The notes beneath the pieces are model-generated. The model searched no databases. It saw nothing but the letters and a program-made list of their open reading frames with translations, and was not told the origin of the DNA. From Lachnospiraceae bacterium UBA3863 (GTDB taxonomy: Bacteria; Bacillota; Clostridia; Lachnospirales; Lachnospiraceae): DNA of 5,016 nucleotides. Both the position numbers and the translations under genes were made by a program. The stretch is taken from NCBI GenBank assembly GCA_002392385.1, contig DGGX01000103.1:2575-7590 (forward strand). Direction: 5' to 3'. Every line of letters begins with the position of its first letter. Position 1 is the stretch's first letter. This document shows, piece by piece, positions 1 through 5,016 of the stretch.

Positions 1-2
1 AG

Positions 3-887
3 TCCGACGGCTATCCCACCTATAATTTCGCCAACGTCGTGGATGACCACCTGATGGGCATCACCCATGTGGTCAGAGGCAACGAGTATATTTCCTCCTC
101 GCCCAAATACAACCGCCTCTACGAGGCCTTCGGCTGGGAAGTGCCCGCCTATGTGCACTGCCCCCTGATCACGGATGAGGACCACCACAAGCTGAGCAAG
201 CGGAGCGGTCACTCCTCCTATGAGGACCTGATCGAACAGGGCTTCCTCTCGGAGGCCGTAGTCAACTTCGTGGCCCTGCTGGGCTGGTCGCCCGACAGCG
301 ACCGCGAGATTTTCAGCCTCAAGGAGCTGGAGGAGGTCTTCGATTATCATCGGATCGGCAAGTCTCCCGCCGTCTTCGATTATACCAAGCTGCGCTGGAT
401 GAACGGCGAGTACATGAAGGCCATGGATCCGGAGCGCTTCTACACCATGGCGGAGCCCTACCTGCGCAGTGCCGTCAGCGCCGACCTGGACCTCAAGAAG
501 ATCGCGGAGATGGTGAGGACCCGTATCGAAGTCTGGCATGATATCCCGGATATGGTCAGCTTCTTCGATCATCTGGAGGACTATGACACGGCCCTCTATG
601 TCCACAAGAAGATGAAGACCACCAGGGAATCCTCCCTCCAGGTCCTGCAGGAGGTCCTGCCTGTCCTGGAAGCCCAGGAGGATTACAGCAACGACGCCCT
701 GTTCGCGGCGATCAGGACTTTTATTTCCGATCACGGCTATAAAAACGGCTATGTGCTGTGGCCGCTTCGGATCGCCGTGTCCGGCAGGCAGATCACACCG
801 GCCGGCGCCACGGAGATCATGGAGATCCTGGGCAGAGAAGAGACGCTCCGCAGGATCCGTCATTCCATCGGCCTGCTCACGGCTTAA
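3..887 (+). CDS. gltX: Glutamyl-tRNA synthetase, C-terminal part (5' end outside window)
   Basis: Class I glutamyl-tRNA synthetase, a cytoplasmic enzyme that attaches glutamate to tRNA-Glu. In Clostridia it often also mischarges tRNA-Gln for later amidation by GatCAB (family knowledge, not shown here). The reading frame is already open at the left edge, so the 294 residues seen are the C-terminal part of a protein usually near 490 residues. The GTG at 39 is internal, because SDGYPTYNFANVV just before it is conserved family sequence. Visible signatures are HLMGITHVVRGNEY, then AFGW, and the class I KMSKS-type loop as KLSKR (189-203) followed by SGHSSYEDL. The C-terminal tRNA/anticodon-binding region follows and ends in the typical WPLRIAVSG and ILGREETLRRI blocks. 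The frame is intact to TAA. The helicase gene begins 20 bp downstream. The assignment is secure; discriminating versus non-discriminating type cannot be decided from this fragment. Confidence 0.97.
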   Translation, partial: SDGYPTYNFANVVDDHLMGITHVVRGNEYISSSPKYNRLYEAFGWEVPAYVHCPLITDEDHHKLSKRSGHSSYEDLIEQGFLSEAVVNFVALLGWSPDSDREIFSLKELEEVFDYHRIGKSPAVFDYTKLRWMNGEYMKAMDPERFYTMAEPYLRSAVSADLDLKKIAEMVRTRIEVWHDIPDMVSFFDHLEDYDTALYVHKKMKTTRESSLQVLQEVLPVLEAQEDYSNDALFAAIRTFISDHGYKNGYVLWPLRIAVSGRQITPAGATEIMEILGREETLRRIRHSIGLLTA

Positions 888-892
888 ACTGC

Positions 893-900
893 AAAGGGGG
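893..900 (+). promoter_or_regulatory. Ribosome binding site that points to a CTG start
   Basis: The purine run AAAGGGGG lies in the 20 bp gap after the gltX stop. Its last G is 7 nt before CTG at 908, which is good Shine-Dalgarno spacing. It is far too distant (76 nt) from the first conventional start codon in frame, GTG at 977. There is no ATG, GTG or TTG in any frame between 888 and 976, so this site supports initiation at CTG 908. Confidence 0.65.
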
Positions 901-907
901 AATCTGA

Positions 908-2806
908 CTGGCAGCCAGACTGAATCTGTCACCGTCTCAACTTACAGCTGTACACCACCGTTCCGGGCCCTGCGAGGTGATCGCCGGGCCCGGCAGCGGT
1001 AAGACGACTGTTCTCGTCAGCCGCATCTGCTACCTCGCGGAGACCTGCGGCGTCGACCCGTCGCGGATCCTGGTGCTGACCTTCACCAGGGCCGCTTCTA
1101 TGCTCATGCGCAGAAGATCCTTTGAGATCTACGAAGGATCTGACGCCGTCACCTTCAGCACTTTTCACGCTCTCTTTCTTCGCATCCTGACCGATCTGCG
1201 GGTCAGGTACAGGATCATAGACCAGAATGACCGTCTCCGTTTTCTCAGGCTGAAAGCGGAGGATTATTTTCCGACCCCTTCGCTGCGGCCGGATCCGGAG
1301 GATATCTCCGTCTGGATCACCGGGCGTCTGGCCGCGGAGAGGACAGGCGGCGACGGGGGCAGGGCTGAGCCCGCCGACAGAGACGAGCTGGTCTTTGAAA
1401 GGATCCTGGCGGATTATCGTGCCTACCTGCGCGACAACAGTCTGGTGGACCTGGATGAGACGGCTCTTCTGTGCGACCGTCTCCTGGAGAGGGATCCGGC
1501 TGCCATGGATAAATGGGGCCGGCGGTGGGACTATATCCTTGTGGATGAGTTTCAGGATATCAACCTGCCCCAGTATACCCTGGTGAAAAGGCTGTCTTCG
1601 GGGACCGGCAACCTATATGTAGTCGGCGATGACGACCAGTCCATTTACGGATTCCGGGGGAGCAGCCCCCTCTTCATGCGCCGCTTTCTCCTGGATCATC
1701 CAAAGGCCCGGCGCATATTCCTGACGGACAATTACCGGAGCACCCCGGGGATCGTCGCCGCCTCGGCCGCCGTGATCGACGTGAGCCGCCTGCGCATACC
1801 CAAGCGCCTGCACAGCGCAGGCTGTGAGCCCATGAGGCTGAAGGCAGCGGTGAAGCAGTATAAGGATGTGCGGGTCCTGCCGGCTCCCGACGAGGCCGGT
1901 CAGACAGAACTTGTCCTGCAAACGGTCCGCAAGGCCCTGGAAAGCGGCAGCTGTGCCTCCGCCGCCCTGATCACCCGCACCCACCGGCAGCTGCGCAGGT
2001 GGGAGCACGCCCTGGAGGGGGCCGGCATTCCCTTTAAGGCCGGAGAAGGGGCAAGGGACAGGACGGAGAGCCTCCGCGGGGAGATCCTGGAGGATCTGGC
2101 GGCCTATGACAGGGCGGCCAGGGAGATCGATGCAGGCCTTCCCAGAGAGATCCTTCTGCGTATCCTGAACCGGCCCGACAGGGGACTGGGCAGGGAAGTG
2201 GTGCCGGACAGGACCTGCTCACGCCGGAGCCTTCTTGCCTGCTGCCGGGGACGGCGGGGGACGGAGAGGGCCGTGAGAGCCCTGCTGGCGGATCTGGACA
2301 CCCTGCGGGGTCTGCCGCCGGATTTTTTCATCCGCTATCTGTGCGGTCCCTGCGGCTATGCGGGGCCGGTCGGCAGTCAGGACAGGGCCTCCCGCGAACA
2401 GTTCCTGGTCCTTAAAAGCCGGCTCCTCGCCGCGGCCCGGAAGACCGGCTGCCGGGATATGTCCCTCTTTCTGGAAGAATTCCGTAGTCAGGAAGAGACG
2501 GAGAAGGAGACAGAAGGCCAGGAGACAGATGCTGTTCTCGAGCTCTGCACCATGCACGCCTGCAAGGGAAGAGAGTTCGACCTGGTCCTTCTGCCGGACC
2601 TCAATGAGGGGATCCTGCCCTCCCGGCGGAGCATGGAGCCGGAGACGCTGGAAGAGGAGAGACGCCTTCTCTACGTGGCCCTGACAAGGGCCTGCCGGTC
2701 CCTGGTCCTCTTCTACATGAAGGGCAGCCGGACCAATCCCCGCATGCCCTCCCGTTTCCTGCGGCCCCTGGGGATCTCGGGAGAGGGCGCCCGCCGTGCG
2801 AAATAG
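908..2806 (+). CDS. UvrD/PcrA-like superfamily 1 ATP-dependent DNA helicase, probable CTG start
   Basis: Predicted 3'-5' DNA helicase of the UvrD/Rep/PcrA family, which unwinds DNA with ATP in repair or replication restart. From CTG 908 it is 632 residues, shorter than typical PcrA/UvrD (about 720). Motifs in order: Q motif LNLSPSQLTAVHH (about 5-17), Walker A GPGSGKT (27-33), motif Ia LTFTRAAS, FSTFHALFLRIL, motif II DEFQD (213-217), motif III GDDDQSIYGFRG (from 240), motif IV TDNYRST (from 273), motif V TMHACKGREFD (548-558) and motif VI RRLLYVALTRA (585-595). All ATPase motifs are intact, so activity is likely. An acidic linker (about 523-541, rich in Glu) precedes motif V. The start is chosen because GTG 977 would begin just inside the Walker A strand and remove the Q motif, while TGA at 905-907 blocks any earlier start. 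CTG 920 and 926 are less likely alternatives. It follows gltX by 20 bp without a visible promoter, suggesting co-transcription. Which paralogue it is (PcrA or a shorter clostridial homologue) is not settled; the short length favours the latter. Confidence 0.9.
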   Translation: MAARLNLSPSQLTAVHHRSGPCEVIAGPGSGKTTVLVSRICYLAETCGVDPSRILVLTFTRAASMLMRRRSFEIYEGSDAVTFSTFHALFLRILTDLRVRYRIIDQNDRLRFLRLKAEDYFPTPSLRPDPEDISVWITGRLAAERTGGDGGRAEPADRDELVFERILADYRAYLRDNSLVDLDETALLCDRLLERDPAAMDKWGRRWDYILVDEFQDINLPQYTLVKRLSSGTGNLYVVGDDDQSIYGFRGSSPLFMRRFLLDHPKARRIFLTDNYRSTPGIVAASAAVIDVSRLRIPKRLHSAGCEPMRLKAAVKQYKDVRVLPAPDEAGQTELVLQTVRKALESGSCASAALITRTHRQLRRWEHALEGAGIPFKAGEGARDRTESLRGEILEDLAAYDRAAREIDAGLPREILLRILNRPDRGLGREVVPDRTCSRRSLLACCRGRRGTERAVRALLADLDTLRGLPPDFFIRYLCGPCGYAGPVGSQDRASREQFLVLKSRLLAAARKTGCRDMSLFLEEFRSQEETEKETEGQETDAVLELCTMHACKGREFDLVLLPDLNEGILPSRRSMEPETLEEERRLLYVALTRACRSLVLFYMKGSRTNPRMPSRFLRPLGISGEGARRAK

Positions 2807-2815
2807 CGATCACAC

Positions 2816-2844
2816 AAGACAGGCAGACCGGGATATGTTATAAT
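2816..2844 (+). promoter_or_regulatory. Sigma-A-type promoter with extended -10, upstream of the GH13-like gene
   Basis: A perfect -10 hexamer TATAAT (2839-2844) is preceded by TG at 2836-2837, giving the extended -10 form TGnTATAAT. A -35-like AAGACA (2816-2821, four of six matches to TTGACA) sits 17 bp upstream, the ideal spacing. The predicted transcript start is near 2851, leaving a leader of about 30 nt that contains AGGAGGG (2871-2877) 4 nt before the ATG at 2882. A second TATAAT at 2846-2851 has no convincing -35 at the matching distance. No operator or riboswitch is evident in so short a leader. Confidence 0.75.
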
Positions 2845-2881
2845 ATATAATCCAAGTTTGCTTAAATAACAGGAGGGAAGA

Positions 2882-4858
2882 ATGCATAAGCAATTTAATG
2901 CTGTATCCGCCCATGCTGTACTCCCCGGTGTCACTGTGCTCGAAAGAGGCGTGATCTTCAGTGTTGTCTTCAGAGAAGCGTCACCCAGGGGGATTCTTCT
3001 CTTCCGGCTGTCAGACGGCATGTGCACAGAGATCCCGCTCACGGATGAACACCGTTTCGGATGTCTCTATTCAGTGAAGATCACCGGTCTGGTCCCCGCG
3101 GAATGGGGCTACCTCTACTATCTGGACAATAAAGAGGGCAGAAAGGAATTCGAGGATCCCTACGCGAGGGGCTTCGTGTCCGTGAGTATCCCGGAGACGG
3201 GAGAGAAGAAGAGAGTCTGCCGTCTCTTCCCTGTGCCGGACGATGAGCTTCCGGTCTTCCGGAGCCGGTCGCTGCCTGTCTGGGAGGACCAGTTCCTCTA
3301 CTCGCTGCATGTAAAGGGATTCACCATGGATCCGGAGGCACATGTGTCCGCCCCCGGCACCTTCCGCGGCGCCGCGGAGAAGATCCCCTACCTGCGCTCA
3401 CTGGGCGTGACAGGCGTCCTTCTGCAGCCCGTCTATGAGCCCCGCCCCGGCAGACGGCAGGCCGTAAATGCCGGCACATCTCTTTACTGGTGGTACGGAG
3501 AGAGCTTCTATTTTGCCCCCAGGGAGGAGTACAGCGGCGGAGAGGATCCCATGAAGGCCTTCGCCGAGATGGTCAATGCCTTCCATGACGCCGGCATGCT
3601 GGTCCTCATGCAGGTGAGTTTTCCGGAGACTGTATCGTCCCAGACCCAGTCGGACGTCCTGCGCTTTTATGTCACCCACTACGGTATCGACGGCTTCCGG
3701 CTGATCGGCCATGTCTCGGCCCTGCCGGCCATCGTCACCGATCCCATCCTGGCGGATACCCTTCTCCTGCACGACAGCTTTCCTTATGAGAACATCCGCC
3801 GTGTGGATACAGAACATCCCGAGCGGGGGATCCCCAGGACCTCCCACCTGGCTGACTGTTCCGCCGACTACAGCCGGCTGGTCCGCAGCCTGGTCAAGAG
3901 CGATGACTACTGCATGCCGGCTTTTGCCGGCCTCTTCACTGAAACGGGGGAGGACCACGGCAGGATCCGCTATATCTGCGGCAACGACGGATTCACCCTC
4001 CGCGACCTGGTCTCTTACAATGAGAAGCACAACGACGCCAACGGCGAGGGCAACCGGGACGGAGAGAATGACAACCGCAGCTGGAACTGCGGCCAGGAGG
4101 GCGAGACCGACAATGAGGAGGTCCTGCGTCTGCGCCGCAAGCAGGCCCGTAATTTCCTCACCCTGCTCTTCATGAGCCAGGGGACACCCCTCCTCCACAT
4201 GGGCGATGAACGCTGGAACACCCGCGGAGGCAACAACAACCCCTACAGACAGGACAACCCCATCGGCTGGATGAACTGGGAGGAGTCGGAGACAGAAGAG
4301 GCCATACTGGAATTCGTCCGCCGTCTCTCCGCCATGCGCAGGGAACACCCGATCCTGAGGATGTCCACGCCCTTCCGCGGAACGGATTATCTGTCCGTGG
4401 GCTATCCGGACCTGTCCCTGCACGGAGCGGAGGCCTGGAGACCCAGGATCGACAATTTCAGTCACACCCTGGGCTGGCTCTTCTGTGAGGCCTACGCCCC
4501 CGGCGCGGAGATCCGCGACCAGAAGGACCGCCTTCTCTATGTGGGCATCAATACCTACTGGCGGGAGGAGACACTGGCCCTGCCCAGGCTCCCTGCCGGC
4601 TGTATCTGGGATCTCTGCATCGACACCGCCGACGAGAGAGGCTTCCTGCCGGGGCTGAATCTCATGAAGGACCGGACGGAGATCCGCCTGGCTCCCCGCA
4701 GCGTGGTGGTCCTGTGCACACGGGACGTGACGGTGAGAAAAGTAGGGGCCAAGGCCCTGTGGAATGACAGAAAGCTCTTTTTCGGCGGGCGGAGTGCCCG
4801 GATCGACAGGACGGAGATGAGCCCCCGCATCAAGGAGCGGCTATTCAGGCTGCGGTAA
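2882..4858 (+). CDS. GlgX/isoamylase-like GH13 protein, probably catalytically inactive
   Basis: A 658-residue protein built like a bacterial glycogen-debranching enzyme (isoamylase/GlgX type). It has no signal peptide, so it is probably cytoplasmic. Domains: an N-terminal isoamylase-N/CBM48-like beta domain (about 10-100), a GH13 TIM barrel (about 135-480) and a C-terminal beta domain (about 545-613). A basic tail follows (614-658). Fold markers retained are FLYSLHVKGFT (138-148), YLRSLGVTGVLLQPVYE (170-186), the GlgX-like Asn-rich loop 378-404, RNFLTLLFMSQGTPLLHMGDE (423-443) and GNNNPYRQDNPIGWMNW (450-466). The catalytic regions are degraded: region I has Gln244, Pro248 and Glu249 where Asp, Asn and His are usual; region II has Ile275 at the nucleophile Asp; region III has His297-Asp298 around the Glu acid/base position; region IV keeps Asp369, but the preceding His is Asn368. 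The frame is otherwise intact and has its own promoter and an AGGAGGG ribosome binding site, so it is not a decaying gene. Hydrolysis is unlikely; glucan binding or regulation of glycogen metabolism is an inference. Family assignment is firm, function is open. Confidence 0.88.
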   Translation: MHKQFNAVSAHAVLPGVTVLERGVIFSVVFREASPRGILLFRLSDGMCTEIPLTDEHRFGCLYSVKITGLVPAEWGYLYYLDNKEGRKEFEDPYARGFVSVSIPETGEKKRVCRLFPVPDDELPVFRSRSLPVWEDQFLYSLHVKGFTMDPEAHVSAPGTFRGAAEKIPYLRSLGVTGVLLQPVYEPRPGRRQAVNAGTSLYWWYGESFYFAPREEYSGGEDPMKAFAEMVNAFHDAGMLVLMQVSFPETVSSQTQSDVLRFYVTHYGIDGFRLIGHVSALPAIVTDPILADTLLLHDSFPYENIRRVDTEHPERGIPRTSHLADCSADYSRLVRSLVKSDDYCMPAFAGLFTETGEDHGRIRYICGNDGFTLRDLVSYNEKHNDANGEGNRDGENDNRSWNCGQEGETDNEEVLRLRRKQARNFLTLLFMSQGTPLLHMGDERWNTRGGNNNPYRQDNPIGWMNWEESETEEAILEFVRRLSAMRREHPILRMSTPFRGTDYLSVGYPDLSLHGAEAWRPRIDNFSHTLGWLFCEAYAPGAEIRDQKDRLLYVGINTYWREETLALPRLPAGCIWDLCIDTADERGFLPGLNLMKDRTEIRLAPRSVVVLCTRDVTVRKVGAKALWNDRKLFFGGRSARIDRTEMSPRIKERLFRLR

Positions 4859-4895
4859 TACAGACAAGGCACCGGCGGGAGCAGACAGGAGAATC

Positions 4896-5016
4896 ATGGT
4901 ACACGAACCCCCTATTACGCTTGCCAACTGCATCGGTCACCTGAAGACGGTGACCAGACATAAGTACCTGGTATGGGAAGGCTGCAGAGCCGTCGGTCTG
5001 TACAGACAGGGGCTCC
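4896..5016 (+). CDS. DUF5662 family protein, N-terminal part (3' end outside window)
   Basis: The first 40 codons of a gene that runs off the window. The ATG at 4896 is preceded by ACAGGAG (4885-4891) with a 4 nt spacer. The translation contains HLKTVTRHKYLVWEG followed by AVGLYRQGL, which resembles the start of DUF5662 proteins, where a histidine-rich H-x-K-T-x-x-x-H-K/R block is followed by a GL-x-x-QGL-x-HDLSKYS segment. The HD-containing part would lie just past the window and cannot be confirmed. The family's function is not established; some members are labelled catalase-like in databases, a name I would not rely on. The gene starts 37 bp after the GH13-like gene with no terminator or promoter seen between them, so co-transcription is likely. 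Confidence 0.7.
   Translation, partial: MVHEPPITLANCIGHLKTVTRHKYLVWEGCRAVGLYRQGL

Noticed and set aside
908..918. Short inverted repeat CTGGCAGCCAG at the helicase start
   Set aside because: The stem is only four pairs around a three-base loop and it lies within the coding start, so it is too weak to call a regulatory hairpin.
751..1002. + strand open frame spanning the gltX end and helicase start
   Set aside because: It overlaps two real genes in another frame and its product is an Arg/Ser/Pro-rich shadow with no family resemblance.
2786..2793. GGGCGCCC palindrome near the helicase end as a possible terminator
   Set aside because: It lies before the stop codon, has no loop and is not followed by a T run.
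2846..2851. Second TATAAT as an alternative -10
   Set aside because: The bases 17 bp upstream (GCAGAC) do not resemble a -35 and there is no TG extension; the first TATAAT is better supported.
425..3968. Twelve copies of the palindrome GGATCC across the window, about ten times the simple chance figure
   Set aside because: All lie inside coding sequence, and the wider GGATC string is also very common with other following bases, so codon preference (GAT-CC, GG-ATC-C) explains it without a dedicated site. A genome-wide codon-shuffled count would settle it.
3398..4465. 355-codon open frame on the - strand opposite the GH13-like gene
   Set aside because: It runs entirely antisense to a well-supported gene, its translation is a Val/Ala/Gly-rich string without recognisable motifs, and GC-rich codons commonly keep this antisense frame open.

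Overview
This window looks like chromosomal DNA from a GC-rich member of the Clostridia (Bacillota), most likely Lachnospiraceae or a close relative. The basis is the clostridial style of the GltX and UvrD-like proteins, strong AGGAGG-type ribosome binding sites, a textbook sigma-A promoter, and a DUF5662 gene. The family-level placement is inference from remembered sequence style, not from a search. All four genes are on the + strand and tightly packed. No RNA gene, mobile element, CRISPR array or long non-coding stretch is visible; the longest gap between genes is 75 bp.

Layout: (1) 3-887, the C-terminal part of glutamyl-tRNA synthetase (gltX), cut by the window edge. (2) 908-2806, a 632-residue UvrD/PcrA-like superfamily 1 DNA helicase. 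It has no ATG, GTG or TTG start that keeps its N-terminal Q motif and probably begins at a CTG codon. It lies 20 bp after gltX with no visible promoter, so the two are probably co-transcribed. (3) 2807-2881, a short AT-rich intergenic region with an extended -10 promoter. (4) 2882-4858, a 658-residue protein with the architecture of a glycogen-debranching enzyme (isoamylase/GlgX-like GH13), but with most of the canonical catalytic residues replaced. (5) 4896-5016, the start of a DUF5662 protein, cut by the window end and probably co-transcribed with gene 4.

The first two genes are housekeeping functions (translation, DNA repair or replication) and show no functional link to each other. The most interesting item is the GH13-like protein: it keeps the fold signatures and the Asn-rich debranching-enzyme loops but has lost the nucleophile, region I and probably the acid/base residue. 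That points to a non-catalytic glucan-binding or regulatory pseudoenzyme with its own strong promoter. The second item is the CTG initiation of the helicase, which automated annotation would probably truncate into its ATP-binding loop.
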